NCBI RefSeq assembly: GCF_040702995.1
Contig: NZ_CP159992.1
Location: 831,501-895,500 of the forward strand
Length of the DNA stretch: 64,000 nt
Reading direction: 5' to 3'
From: Paenibacillus sp. AN1007
GTDB lineage: Bacteria > Bacillota > Bacilli > Paenibacillales > Paenibacillaceae
Shown piece by piece: positions 15,588 through 26,362 of the stretch (within the stretch, counting starts at the first letter, position 1; every line of letters starts with the position of its first letter). A model generated the notes under the pieces. That model was not told the origin of the DNA. It searched no databases and worked only from the letters and a program-made list of their open reading frames with translations. The position numbers and the translations under genes were made by a program.

Positions 15588-16784
15588 CTAGGATTGAACG
15601 AGGTGGGGAACTTCCACGTTAGGGTCAACATCGGCTTCATAGTCGACACCATCGGTCTCAAAACCGAACAGTTGGAAGAACTCGCGGCGGTAGCCTTCGA
15701 GATCAGACAGGTCGTAGATGTTCTCTGTTGTCAGCTCGTTCCAGATCTTCGCTACTTCCTCCTGTACGTCTGCTTTCATCTCCCAATCATCGATTCGAAT
15801 GCGCCCCTGCTCGTCTGTCGGCACATCACCGCCAGCATACAGACGATCTGCAAACAGCCGCTGCAGCTGTTCGATACATCCTTCATGCAGTCCTTTTTCC
15901 TTCATCACTTTGTACAGCGCGGAAATATACAGCGGCACGACTGGAATGGCAGAGCTGGACTGGGTAACAAGCGCTTTGGCTACGGTAACGTAAGCACGTC
16001 CACCTGTTTTGCTCAGACGCTCATGCATGCTGCGTGCAGATGCTTCCAGGTGAGCCTTCGCCTGACCAATGGAGCCATCGCGATAGATCGCATGCGTCAG
16101 CTCAGGTCCGATATAAGAGAAAGCAATAGTCGTTGCGTCGTCTGCAAGTACGCCGCCCTGCTGCAGTGCATCTATCCACAGCTCCCAGTCTTCGCCGCCC
16201 ATTACGTTGACGGTCTGACGAATCTCTTCTTCCGTGGCAGGTTCGAGCGTAACCGAACTAATCTCGCCTGTATGGAAATTTACCGTTTTGTTCGTGTAGG
16301 ATTGTCCGATCGGCTTCAGCACCGAGTTAAAAACTTCGCCTGTATTCGGATCCGTACGGCGCGCCGAAGCCACGCTGTATACGACCAGATCCACCTGACC
16401 CAGTTCGCTGCGGATCAGCTCAATGGCTTTTGCCCGGGTTTCATTGGCAAAAGCATCCCCCGTGATGCTGTATGATTTCAGGCCAGCTGCATCAGCAGCC
16501 TTCTCAAATGCCGCGGAATTATACCATCCTGCGGAAGCTGTCCGTTTATCCGTAGAACTGGAAGGGCGATAAATGCCGATTGTATTCGCTCCTGCTCCAA
16601 AAGCGGACACGATGCGTGAAGCCAGTCCATAACCTGTAGATGCTCCAATGACGAGCACGTTGCGAGGTCCCTGAATCGCTGGCTTTGATTTTACATAATC
16701 AATCTGTTCCCGGACTTGTGCCGCACAGCCGACAGGATGAGAAGTTGTACAGATAAAACCGCGTGTTCTTGGTTTAATAATCAT
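15588..16784 (-). CDS. fabV: Enoyl-[acyl-carrier-protein] reductase FabV (trans-2-enoyl-CoA reductase)
   Basis: 398 residues, the normal length for the FabV/TER family. It reduces the trans-2 double bond with NAD(P)H in the last step of fatty-acid elongation. Visible motifs are the start MIIKPRTRGFICTTSHPVGC, the Rossmann stretch VLVIGASTGYGLASRI near residues 43-58, and IYRDGSIGQAK, which carries the family Tyr-X8-Lys catalytic spacing. FabV enzymes are known for low triclosan sensitivity. AAAGGGTG precedes the start on the minus strand. It is a single-gene unit. Confidence 0.95.
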   Translation of the reverse strand: MIIKPRTRGFICTTSHPVGCAAQVREQIDYVKSKPAIQGPRNVLVIGASTGYGLASRIVSAFGAGANTIGIYRPSSSTDKRTASAGWYNSAAFEKAADAAGLKSYSITGDAFANETRAKAIELIRSELGQVDLVVYSVASARRTDPNTGEVFNSVLKPIGQSYTNKTVNFHTGEISSVTLEPATEEEIRQTVNVMGGEDWELWIDALQQGGVLADDATTIAFSYIGPELTHAIYRDGSIGQAKAHLEASARSMHERLSKTGGRAYVTVAKALVTQSSSAIPVVPLYISALYKVMKEKGLHEGCIEQLQRLFADRLYAGGDVPTDEQGRIRIDDWEMKADVQEEVAKIWNELTTENIYDLSDLEGYRREFFQLFGFETDGVDYEADVDPNVEVPHLVQS

Positions 16785-16960
16785 TATTGTGACACCCTTT
16801 CGTGTTTAATTCATGTCGGATCATGTTTAAATTCATGTTCAAATCTTTTAATTCATTTGCAAAATGTAATTAATTCATTGTACTACACCGCAGTACTGTG
16901 CCGTGTGTACTGATTGTAAAGCCCTTAAGCATCCTCCCTATTGTAAAACAATTACGTTCG

Positions 16961-16975
16961 AAACGGAAACCGTTT
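16961..16975. promoter_or_regulatory. Inverted repeat AAACGG-AAA-CCGTTT upstream of an XRE regulator
   Basis: Perfect 6-bp arms around AAA, about 117 bases before the XRE-TPR gene and 177 bases from the divergent fabV start. It could be an operator for either gene. Confidence 0.3.
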
Positions 16976-17091
16976 TGGTCAATTTTACTGAGAAGCTGGA
17001 AATTTTGCTCCCATTTTGGGATGATAAGCATGAAAGATGATAGACTTGATTGCAGCGGATGGACTTCTTACGATGAAAGGATAAATCGGTT

Positions 17092-18375
17092 ATGTTGAAA
17101 GAACGGATCGAGTTTCTAAGCAAAAGAAAACAAATTTCGCGTAAAGACCTTGTGGAAGGTCTGGTTACGCAGGCACATTTTGCGAATATTCTGGCTGAGC
17201 GTTACCCGCTGCCGGAGGATTTGGCTGAGAGCATTGCCAAACGCCTGGGCGTAGGTGCTTCCTATCTGCTGCAGACGGCTGTGCAGGATGAGCAGACATT
17301 GGCCCGGGCAGAAGCGGTATTTGCACAGATGGCGGTGCCAGCCTCGGCGATCCCCGAGGAGACGGTACATGCACTCCAGGATCGGGACGATTCGCTTACC
17401 GTAGAGCTGACAACCGCTCTTATGAAGGCGGTATATTATCAGCAGCTGAATGATGCGGCTGCGCATGAATATATACATACATCCTATTTGAATTTTTATC
17501 TGGAGAAATACGGCCGTCCGGATGACGTGCAGCTGCCTCGGCCGCTGGCCAAGGCACTTCTTTTCTACAAAATTCAGTATTATCGCTCCAAAATGGCTTT
17601 TGTCGATGTGCTTACGCATGCAACCAGACTGGGCGGCCTGACGGAACCCGGCAGTGAACTATGGCTGTCTATACAGAATATCCAGATGGAGGCATATATT
17701 CAGACCCGGCAGTATGAAGAAGCGAAGCGTACGTTCGAACAGACGATGAAGCATGTGTATGATCAGCGGCTGTTTCATCGCCTGTCCGGTCTGTATGTGG
17801 CTTACAGCGGTTATTGCTTTACAATGGGACTGGTACAGGAAGCTTTGTCGGCATTATCGATGGCCGAAGCGAGTTTAGTGTATGCAGGGAATCCCGGAGA
17901 TCTGGTAACCGCGATTGCAAACAACCGCATTGTGATGTTAACGATGTCAGGTGATCTGGATCTGGCACAGGCGGAGATTGAGCGTTTCGACACCCTGCTG
18001 CATGCAGAAACAGAGGAGACACGGCAGGCAATGAAGCCGCTGCTGCTGGTGTATCGCTGTGAGGTTGCATCCGCCCGCAAAAGCTGGGGCATGCTGGCGC
18101 AGAGCGTAGATCAGCTGTTAAACTGTGCTGTAACCGAGGATCAGAAGATGAACGCCATTTTCTATCAAAGCCAACTGGCGCTGGCACATGGTGAACAGGA
18201 GGCATTCTTAAACCATGCTCAGGCCTGTCTTCCTTACTTTGAATCGGTCCAGCAGTCGATGCGCCTGGAAGCTTTATATGAAGGAATGGCTGTAGTGAGC
18301 GAGGATCAGCGAAAGTATAAGGAAGCGGCAGCATATTATCGCAAACTGGTGTATTTGCTGCGGAAATCTTCCTGA
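17092..18375 (+). CDS. XRE-type regulator with C-terminal TPR-like repeats
   Basis: 427 residues. The N-terminal helix-turn-helix (about 1-60: LKERIEFLSKRKQISRKDLV, LVTQAHFANILAERYPLPEDLAESIAKRLGV) is followed by about 350 helical residues with TPR-like spacing (for example LSGLYVAYSGYCFTMGLVQEALSALSMAEA and YKEAAAYYRKLVYLLRKSS). This layout is shared by peptide-responsive regulators of the PlcR/Rgg/AimR kind, but no adjacent signal-peptide gene was found. GAAAGGA precedes the ATG. Targets are unknown. Confidence 0.8.
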   Translation: MLKERIEFLSKRKQISRKDLVEGLVTQAHFANILAERYPLPEDLAESIAKRLGVGASYLLQTAVQDEQTLARAEAVFAQMAVPASAIPEETVHALQDRDDSLTVELTTALMKAVYYQQLNDAAAHEYIHTSYLNFYLEKYGRPDDVQLPRPLAKALLFYKIQYYRSKMAFVDVLTHATRLGGLTEPGSELWLSIQNIQMEAYIQTRQYEEAKRTFEQTMKHVYDQRLFHRLSGLYVAYSGYCFTMGLVQEALSALSMAEASLVYAGNPGDLVTAIANNRIVMLTMSGDLDLAQAEIERFDTLLHAETEETRQAMKPLLLVYRCEVASARKSWGMLAQSVDQLLNCAVTEDQKMNAIFYQSQLALAHGEQEAFLNHAQACLPYFESVQQSMRLEALYEGMAVVSEDQRKYKEAAAYYRKLVYLLRKSS

Positions 18376-18877
18376 AGTGATTCGGGAAACCGTGACAAAC
18401 CGATTCAATAAAAACCGGAAGGAACGCTTCAACGCGTACCACCCGTGTCATGAAGCAGGGCAGCGCTGCTCCGAGGCGCTGTGACGTGAGGATAGCGAGG
18501 TTAGGTAAAGTAAATCCAAAGTAAAGTAACTTGAGGATAGGTGATGTGGTTTAATATAATGTAGTGTAATGTAATTTTAGAAGTGGAAGGAACAAGTGAG
18601 ACATCCAATATATTCGTCTAAAAGCGGGTGTTTGAAAGGCTTGAACTGCCATTTTCGGGGTGAGTTTTGCAAAAAGATATGACTAGATGCTCGGTGAGCG
18701 GGGGAAAAAGACCTTTTTTTTGTGGAAAGCAGGGAAAAGAGCAAATAAATGAATGGAGGTGTGTGTTTAACAGGCACATATTTTCGTTTTTTTTGTATGT
18801 GACCAGATGTGTATTCAGAAGCTGCGGGTTGTGTTTATAATAAATCATATCCAAAAAAAACAAATGAGGTGTTCGAT
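18376..18877. other. 502-base stretch without a supported gene
   Basis: Only short frames with no ribosome binding site are present. From 18505 to 18580 the sequence has loose AGTAAA/TGTAATGTAA microrepeats, and near 18700 GGGGGAAAAAGACCTTTTTTTT. No clear terminator follows the XRE gene. The promoter of the 18878 gene probably lies in the last 100 bases. Confidence 0.5.
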
Positions 18878-19297
18878 ATGATGGGATGGTTTTCACGTAA
18901 AAACAAACAGGAAGATGCTGTTGCCAAAGCGGATCGCGTGATGAATAAAGGGCTTACGGGCATGATGATGAAAGGCTTGGTTCCTAAGGAGCATCGGGAT
19001 GCGATTAATCAGAGTCTGGACTCGGCCAAACAGGCACAGCTGGCTTCCAGCGGCTCACTGCCCCTGACGGCCACTGGAACTGTGCTGCGTGTGACGGATA
19101 CCGGGAAATTAATTAATTTTGATCCAATCGTTGTGCTGGTGCTTGAGGTGACAGAAACAGGAGGGCGTACTTATCAGCGCACCATGGAAACGCTCGTATC
19201 CAAGCTGCAGATTCCGCGTGCAGGTGATCGTGTAGGTTTGGGGCAGAACCCCGCGAATCCTTCTGAACTGATCTACATGGGACTGATGTCTGTTTAA
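18878..19297 (+). CDS. Hypothetical protein with a beta-rich domain shared with the next gene
   Basis: 139 residues. A basic helical N-terminus (MMGWFSRKNKQEDAVAKADR, then MNKGLTGMMMKGLVPKEHRDAI) leads into a C-terminal domain GTVLRVTDTGKLINFDPIVVLVLEV...AGDRVGLGQNPANPSELIYM. The same pattern occurs twice in the neighbouring 19429 protein, so the two genes are paralogous. GAGGTG precedes the start. No signal peptide. The family was not recognised beyond this. Confidence 0.7.
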   Translation: MMGWFSRKNKQEDAVAKADRVMNKGLTGMMMKGLVPKEHRDAINQSLDSAKQAQLASSGSLPLTATGTVLRVTDTGKLINFDPIVVLVLEVTETGGRTYQRTMETLVSKLQIPRAGDRVGLGQNPANPSELIYMGLMSV

Positions 19298-19428
19298 GCG
19301 GCAGGGATGACGGGAGTCATGCGGAACACTTTGTACCGTGGAGTCGTTTTTTTGGAAGGTAAATAGGGAATATTAGGAAATAGTAGTACAGATATTACAG
19401 ATAACAACGATAAATAGATATAGATAGG

Positions 19429-20232
19429 ATGATGGACATGAGTCGTTTTTTTAGAGTAATTGGTATGCTTCTGATTTTTGGGGCGGGGTTTTCCCCGTTC
19501 GTGGCCCAGTGGCTGTGGAATGATCCATTTATGGTGATGCAGTCATGGTGGTTTAAACCGATGATCTTTAGCGGAATTGGTCTGGTGGTCATTTCAGCCA
19601 TATTCGGTACAAGTCTGGGTCAGCGCAGAATCAAATCAGGATTGCCAGCGGTTGGCGTAATTCAGAGTATACAGCAGACGGGCACCTATATTAATGAACA
19701 GCCTGAAGTACGAATGATGCTGAAGGTATCTCGTCAGGGCCGCGATACGTATGACGCCGAACTCAGAACTATTGTTCCTTTGACCTCCTTGTCCCAGTTT
19801 CAGCCTGGAGCTTTCATCCCGCTTGTGGTATCGGAAAAAGATGAACGCAAAGTCGGGCTGGATCAGCATGGAACGGTATCGCAGGAGCACATGCAGCAGC
19901 TGTTGAACGAAAAAATGATGCAGCAGGGCATAGCGCCCGAGATGGTGGATATTGCACGTAACGGGGAGAAGGCAATGGCTAAAATCCTGGATGTCACCCC
20001 TCTGGGAAGTGGAAATAACGGAAATATCAAGCTGCAGCTTAAACTGAGCATCACGAAGCCGAGCGGTGAAACCTTTGAAGTAATTACGCAAAAGGAGGTT
20101 CTTCCTTCTACGCTGTCACAGATCCAGCAGGGCTATGTCATTAACGTATTTTATTCGAAAGAGGATCCTTCCAAGGTAGCTCTTGCACTTCAAGTCCAAG
20201 AGGAACAGCTGAACAATCTCTTCTCATCTTGA
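19429..20232 (+). CDS. Membrane protein with two copies of the domain seen in the preceding gene
   Basis: About 267 residues. Two N-terminal membrane segments (FFRVIGMLLIFGAGFSPFVA and PMIFSGIGLVVISAIFG) are followed by two related domains: residues about 75-145 (AVGVIQSIQQTGTYINEQPEVRM..., ending FIPLVVSEKDERKVGL) and about 185-258 (AKILDVTPLGSGNNGNIKLQL..., ending YVINVFYSKEDPSKVAL). Both follow the pattern of the 18878 protein. The start is uncertain among ATGs at 19429, 19432 and 19438; none has a strong ribosome binding site. The domain pair may face the cytoplasm. Function unknown. Confidence 0.7.
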   Translation: MMDMSRFFRVIGMLLIFGAGFSPFVAQWLWNDPFMVMQSWWFKPMIFSGIGLVVISAIFGTSLGQRRIKSGLPAVGVIQSIQQTGTYINEQPEVRMMLKVSRQGRDTYDAELRTIVPLTSLSQFQPGAFIPLVVSEKDERKVGLDQHGTVSQEHMQQLLNEKMMQQGIAPEMVDIARNGEKAMAKILDVTPLGSGNNGNIKLQLKLSITKPSGETFEVITQKEVLPSTLSQIQQGYVINVFYSKEDPSKVALALQVQEEQLNNLFSS

Positions 20233-20313
20233 GTGTTCTTCATGCTCTTGAGAGCTATCCAGCGCTCAGCGCTTCAGCACTACATACGCTCATAACTTAT
20301 TATTCAGCCAAAT

Positions 20314-20357
20314 AAACCAGCCCTGCTTCAAGACGATGAAGCAGGGCTGGTTTTTAA
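20314..20357. terminator. Strong bidirectional terminator between convergent genes
   Basis: A perfect stem AAACCAGCCCTGCTTCA/TGAAGCAGGGCTGGTTT around a 6-base loop, with T-rich flanks, lies between the stops at 20232 (+) and 20377 (-). Confidence 0.85.
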
Positions 20358-20376
20358 AATTTTTAACACCAGTATA

Positions 20377-21030
20377 TCAGGAACGACTGCTCGAAGCAGC
20401 GCTTATCAGCATCTCCCGGAATGAGGGGAATAGAGGGCGGGCGTACTGTTCAAGTTTCTCCCGGACAGGCTGTTCTTCAACTGCCAGGACCTCATGATCA
20501 AACGATACGACGGCGTAATCATTCACCTCGGTGGGTTGGTTCGTATCCCAGCACACAGGTCCTGCACCATCTTCATAACCTGCAAACGGAATATAACCTG
20601 CGGCAATTAATGGTTTCCACGCGGACCAGAGCCCAGACACTTCCCGCAAAGGGGCATCTGAAGCCAGATTTGGCAGAGCGACCGTAAATGCATCGTAACG
20701 AAGATAAATGTTCAGCACGCAGCGACTGCTGAGGTAAGCGGTGTACAGTGACGGAAGAGAAAAAGAAATAGCATGAGCAGCAGGGTGAATTAAAGTTTGT
20801 ACCAAGTCGTTAATTTGTTTTTCTGTAACTTCCGAGTCCAACATTTTCCAACGGACCCAGCCCTCTTCGTCGATTTCACCATCCTGCATAGCCGCAGGCA
20901 CGCCATAATCCCCTTCTTCTGTCTTAGCAGGGGAGGACATCAGCATCTCCCGGTGCGGAGAGTCAAAGTATGTGTCGAGCCAGCTCTTGATGAAAAGCCG
21001 GTCTTGTTCAAGTGTTTGTGCATCATTCAT
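20377..21030 (-). CDS. SMI1/KNR4 (SUKH) family protein
   Basis: 217 residues. The central LIAAGYIPFAGYEDGAGPVC followed by WDTN, and the preceding LWSAWKPL, match the SUKH pattern in which the loop after a PFA segment carries an acidic GxG turn. SUKH proteins often act as immunity proteins in polymorphic toxin systems but also occur alone. No toxin gene is adjacent. The ATG at 21030 is preferred over an in-frame GTG at 21039 because GAAGGG is too close to the latter. Confidence 0.7.
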   Translation of the reverse strand: MNDAQTLEQDRLFIKSWLDTYFDSPHREMLMSSPAKTEEGDYGVPAAMQDGEIDEEGWVRWKMLDSEVTEKQINDLVQTLIHPAAHAISFSLPSLYTAYLSSRCVLNIYLRYDAFTVALPNLASDAPLREVSGLWSAWKPLIAAGYIPFAGYEDGAGPVCWDTNQPTEVNDYAVVSFDHEVLAVEEQPVREKLEQYARPLFPSFREMLISAASSSRS

Positions 21031-21068
21031 AGCAGCCACAACCCTTCATAGCTCATATCCCTTTTATT

Positions 21069-21887
21069 TTATACAATCCCGATTCGCATACGGTAAGAGA
21101 AAAGTGCTTCTTTTGATTTTCCGGCAAAAACAAGCTCTGCCTGACGTCTGAAATGCTCCGCCATGTCGTTCACTTCTGCTGCGCCCAGCTTGAGAGCTGT
21201 CTGCAGTCCGCCTTGACTAAGTGCCAGATTAGCATAGCGATCCGCCGTAAACTGCTCATAATGATGAAAGACAATCTCCCGGCTGTAGCGGAACAGACCG
21301 GACTCCCTAATCTGCTGCAGATGGCCTTCCTTATTCCATTTATGTGCCTGCTGCGCCTCACTCGATAGATGTGAAGCGAGCTCATCCGCTGTGCTCACGA
21401 GCTGCTGGTATGCAGCTTCAAGCTGCCAGTCCAGCACGGGAGGCCAGTCGCAGTCGTAGGCAGCAAAAATGCCGCCTGGCCGCAGCACCCTCGCGAACTC
21501 ACGCAGGGTAGATTGCGGCTCCATCCAGTGAAACGATTGGGAGCAGGTGATAATATCCACACTGTCATCCGGCAGGCCAAGATCGTCGGACATGCCTGAT
21601 GCGAAGCGAAGCTGCTCCGGCTTGCCTGCGGCTTCCCACTTGGCTGTGGCAGTGGAGCGCATGTCATCACTGGGTTCCACACCGATCACTCGCGACGCAT
21701 GGTCCAGCCAGATCCAAGTGGACAGCCCTGTACCACAGCCAACATCTGCGACGAAGCGCGGCGAGGTGCCCAAATAATTGGTCAGAATATCGACGACTTC
21801 AGGGGGAGCGGAGGGTCTATTCTGATCATACAGTGTGCCAAATCCTTTAAAACGTTCCACGTTATTGAGCCTAATCTGCTGATTCAT
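21069..21887 (-). CDS. Class I SAM-dependent methyltransferase
   Basis: 272 residues. Motif I FVADVGCGTGLSTWIW (near residue 47) and DDSVDIITCSQSFHWM plus REFARVLRPGGIFAAYD (motifs II-IV region) are typical of Methyltransf_11 proteins with a YcgJ/Tam-like start (NNVERFKGFGTLYDQNRP). GGGAGG lies at good spacing before this ATG. It follows the WYL regulator on the same strand with a 68-base gap, so the two may be co-transcribed. The substrate is unknown. Confidence 0.85.
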   Translation of the reverse strand: MNQQIRLNNVERFKGFGTLYDQNRPSAPPEVVDILTNYLGTSPRFVADVGCGTGLSTWIWLDHASRVIGVEPSDDMRSTATAKWEAAGKPEQLRFASGMSDDLGLPDDSVDIITCSQSFHWMEPQSTLREFARVLRPGGIFAAYDCDWPPVLDWQLEAAYQQLVSTADELASHLSSEAQQAHKWNKEGHLQQIRESGLFRYSREIVFHHYEQFTADRYANLALSQGGLQTALKLGAAEVNDMAEHFRRQAELVFAGKSKEALFSYRMRIGIV

Positions 21888-21955
21888 GTGTTTGCCTCCC
21901 AACATCAATGAAGTCCAGTGCATCTTACGGCTATGCTGTACAGTATAAACTCATC

Positions 21956-22954
21956 CTATATTCTATCATCATCGTGCATTTCCCGCCCATCATTTGCCAA
22001 TAAATGCGCGGCAGCTTCCTGATGCCTGCAAAGCAGCTCCTCGCGTACAGCTGCAGGTTCTGTTACCGTTACTTTGGAGCCAAAGGACATTAGAAAAGAG
22101 TACAGCCGCTCACCCTCCTCGGCTTGAAAAGAGACCCGCAGCGTTCCATCTGCTCTCTGCCGAATCATGGCAGGATCAAGCACATCATAAACCCGGTAGG
22201 CGATGGATTGATCAAACAGAAGTTTAATCTGGATGGGTTCAGGCTGTCCCAGAGTGTCTCTATGTTCTCCTTGTGTAATGTCCTCATTCATTTTTCCATT
22301 TCTTACGGGTGCTGCGAGAGTACGTTCATATCCGCCGTGAACAAAGCGCAGCCCTGTAATCCGTTTGATTTTGTAGGTGACGAAGGTGTCGAGCGAATGG
22401 GATGCCGCAGGCTTGGATTGCTTCAAACCTTTGAAGTACCATGTATTGTTCTTAAAGATCAGCTTGACCGGCAGAGCAGTCTCCTCACTGGCCTCTCCAT
22501 TGGAATCGATATAGTGAAACGAGAGCAGTTGACTGGCGAATATCGCCTGTTTCACCTGATTAAACAGCTCCATCTCCTGCTCAGGGATACTGCCCCAAGG
22601 AGAGTACTCAAATTCAATCCAGTCCAGTTTATGATCAAAAAGAGTCGTTAACCTGCTCAGCATGCGGGCGCTGTTCAGGTGGGGAATGGCACTGACGCTG
22701 TACAAGCCCAGCAAAATTTCATTTTGTTCATCCTCGCTCAGCAGCGACTTGTCCATGACATAGTGATCCATCAGATGAATGCCGCCGTGTTTGCCCGTTG
22801 TAGTATAGACGGGAATACCTGCGGCACTCAGGCGATCAATATCCCGGTATACGGTGCGAACTGAAACTTCGAACAGGCGCGCAAGCTCCGGGGCAGTTGT
22901 TTTCTTTTTTTCCAGCAGCAGCAGCAGTATTCGGAATAATCGGTTATGTTCCAT
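21956..22954 (-). CDS. YafY/DeoR-type transcriptional regulator with WYL domain
   Basis: 332 residues. The HTH_11 region (MEHNRLFRILLLLLEKKKTT, then LFEVSVRTVYRDIDRLSAAGIPVYTTTGKHGG) and the WYL domain (LLSFHYIDSNGE, LIFKNNTWYFKGLKQSK, FVTYKIKRITGLRFV) are clear, with a WCX-like C-terminal part. It is divergent from the GH1 gene, and the 141-base gap contains an inverted repeat GACAA-CCC-TTGTC. It may repress itself and the GH1 gene. Confidence 0.85.
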   Translation of the reverse strand: MEHNRLFRILLLLLEKKKTTAPELARLFEVSVRTVYRDIDRLSAAGIPVYTTTGKHGGIHLMDHYVMDKSLLSEDEQNEILLGLYSVSAIPHLNSARMLSRLTTLFDHKLDWIEFEYSPWGSIPEQEMELFNQVKQAIFASQLLSFHYIDSNGEASEETALPVKLIFKNNTWYFKGLKQSKPAASHSLDTFVTYKIKRITGLRFVHGGYERTLAAPVRNGKMNEDITQGEHRDTLGQPEPIQIKLLFDQSIAYRVYDVLDPAMIRQRADGTLRVSFQAEEGERLYSFLMSFGSKVTVTEPAAVREELLCRHQEAAAHLLANDGREMHDDDRI

Positions 22955-22970
22955 GACAAAATTATATCAT

Positions 22971-24529
<1,559 letters not shown>

Positions 24530-24594
24530 GAAGTGTTTACTATCCGAAGAAGCAGTTTGTGAAGTGAAGTAACTTTTGTTAAAAGAAGAAGAAC

Positions 24595-24632
24595 AAAGAC
24601 CCCAGCAATCTTAGGATCGCTGGGGTCTTTGT
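24595..24632. terminator. Bidirectional terminator between GH1 and PAP2 genes
   Basis: AAAGACCCCAGC pairs with GCTGGGGTCTTT around a 12-base loop that itself has a short GATC-type pairing. T-rich flanks exist on both strands. Confidence 0.8.
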
Positions 24633-24657
24633 GATGCTCCCTGCAGGATGCATGCAG

Positions 24658-25326
24658 CTATGCGAAGCTTTTGGCATGCCGTCGGGACAGCCGCTGCAGG
24701 TGGCGTCTATAGAACCAGATGCAGGTGAATAACCAGCACCCGCTCAGAAAGTAGCCGCCAACGATGTCACTAGGGTAATGCACGCCCAGATAGATCCGGC
24801 TAATGCCGATCATCAGGATAAAAGCAGCACTGGCTGCAATCATACATACCCGCCCGGCAAAGCTCGGGATATGTTTCCAGATGAGAAAGGCCAGTCCGCC
24901 ATACAGGCTGAATGCAGCCATGGAATGTCCACTGGGGAAGCTGTATCCGCTAACTTCGATAATGCGGTTAATGGTTGGGCGAGCTCTTTGAAACACCAGC
25001 TTGATCACGGTGTTCAGCAGAGTAGAACCGGCAAGCACGCTGGCCAGAAAGAGCAGCTCGCTTCTGTGGCGCAGAAAGGCATAAAGCACGAACATGACAA
25101 TAACGGTAATGACAACCACCTGAAGTTCACTGCCAATCCAGGTAAAGAACTGCATGAACTGAGTCATGCCCGGCGATTCCATGCCCTGAATCCGGTCGAT
25201 CAGCACAGCATCAAAGCGGTGAATTTGATTATCGCTGATGGAGAGTGCGGTGCTGATAAAAGCGAAGAGGCATAACGCTGCAGCGAGCAGCGGAATAGAG
25301 ATTTTTTGCGTTCGATTATGCTTCAA
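24658..25326 (-). CDS. PAP2-family lipid phosphatase, probable undecaprenyl-diphosphate phosphatase
   Basis: 222 residues from a TTG start with GGAGG ten bases upstream; a longer ATG frame from 25398 lacks a ribosome binding site. The three PAP2 motifs are present: KLVFQRARP, the PSGHSMA motif and SRIYLGVHYPSD with its catalytic His. Five to six membrane helices are visible. Such proteins dephosphorylate undecaprenyl diphosphate or phosphatidic acid phosphates outside the membrane. Confidence 0.85.
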   Translation of the reverse strand: MKHNRTQKISIPLLAAALCLFAFISTALSISDNQIHRFDAVLIDRIQGMESPGMTQFMQFFTWIGSELQVVVITVIVMFVLYAFLRHRSELLFLASVLAGSTLLNTVIKLVFQRARPTINRIIEVSGYSFPSGHSMAAFSLYGGLAFLIWKHIPSFAGRVCMIAASAAFILMIGISRIYLGVHYPSDIVGGYFLSGCWLFTCIWFYRRHLQRLSRRHAKSFA

Positions 25327-25565
25327 ATGTAGGGTTCCTCCGTGATGTAGGGTGTCTTTGTTACGGCTATATCTGTCGAACGAAAGTATGGTTTGCACGA
25401 ATGCACCGATAAAGGTTCAATCATTCCATTCAATCGATATAGTCGAAGTATGTACATAACCTTTTTAACATAGTGTTAACATTCTACAATAAAACAAACA
25501 AAAACGAAAATGGATACGTTAATAACATAAAAGTAGTTTAAGTGAAGCTTATGGGGGGCGTAAGA

Positions 25566-26135
25566 ATGAGGAGAATCATTTCGGCTGTTTTGATTCTGAT
25601 GTTGTGTGCAGCAAGTTTAATCGTTTGGTCAGGAGATCGTGCCTATGCGTGCAGCTGTGTGGAATCCAGTGTCAAGGAGAAGCTGGAGAGGTACAGCGCA
25701 GTATTTACGGGGAAAGTGGTCAAGATCGGGGGAGACTCCATATTCAGCAGCAGGCAGTATAAGAAATATACGCTGGATGTGGACACGGCATGGAAAGGCG
25801 TAGATGAAAAAAAGATGAAAATTCTGATCAATAATATGGGCGAAGATGCCTGTGGAACAACATTGACCCATAATCAGTCTTATCTTATTTTTGCTAATCA
25901 GAATGAGAAGGATGGCAAATTATACAGCAGTCTATGCAGCGGTAATCTGCAGCTGGAACAGGCTGGAGAGGCGATCAATATGCTGGGTAAAGGCACTCCT
26001 GTAAGTTCTGTTGATTTCAGGGGCAGCAGCGGATATCGAAATTCGTGGATGATCTACCTATATGGTGGAGGTGCAGTTGTGATCCTTGCGCTGACGGGTG
26101 GTTGGCTGTGGAGAAGAAAGCAGCGGAGAGCATAA
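25566..26135 (+). CDS. Secreted, membrane-anchored TIMP/NTR-like protein
   Basis: 189 residues. The signal peptide ends near AYA, and the mature protein begins with CSC (residues about 29-31), the hallmark of NTR/TIMP-like domains. It goes on to YSAVFTGKVV, DVDTAWKGV, a further pair of Cys in EDACGTTL and SSLCSGN, and a C-terminal membrane segment followed by WRRKQRRA. Bacterial homologues are known only as putative TIMP-like proteins. GGGGGG precedes the ATG at 25566; a GTG start eight codons earlier is possible. Confidence 0.75.
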   Translation: MRRIISAVLILMLCAASLIVWSGDRAYACSCVESSVKEKLERYSAVFTGKVVKIGGDSIFSSRQYKKYTLDVDTAWKGVDEKKMKILINNMGEDACGTTLTHNQSYLIFANQNEKDGKLYSSLCSGNLQLEQAGEAINMLGKGTPVSSVDFRGSSGYRNSWMIYLYGGGAVVILALTGGWLWRRKQRRA

Positions 26136-26257
26136 TATCCATGGTGGGATTGACTGCAGTAATATCATAGTTAGTAGGTTTGAGAGCGGCCAAATGAAGG
26201 AACAGGAGCTGCACTGCAGTGAGCGCAGTGTGCAGTAACATTTGACAGACCAAACAT

Positions 26258-26290
26258 CCCCTTATGGACGTGAGCACGTTCCGTAAGGGG
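26258..26290. terminator. Hairpin, possible weak terminator
   Basis: CCCCTTATGGACGTG pairs with CACGTTCCGTAAGGGG with one bulge and one G-T pair. The T tract after it is poor. It lies between two convergent genes. Confidence 0.4.
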
Positions 26291-26362
26291 GTGTTGATCT
26301 TTCAGCTGTGTTTTTGAGTTCGGTTGGTGATGAGCATCCGACCGGAGAGCTTTAACTCCATA

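Noticed and set aside
15564..16475. 303-residue open frame on the plus strand opposite fabV
   Set aside because: It lies entirely within fabV, lacks a ribosome binding site and reads as Cys/His/Arg-rich nonsense typical of antisense frames.
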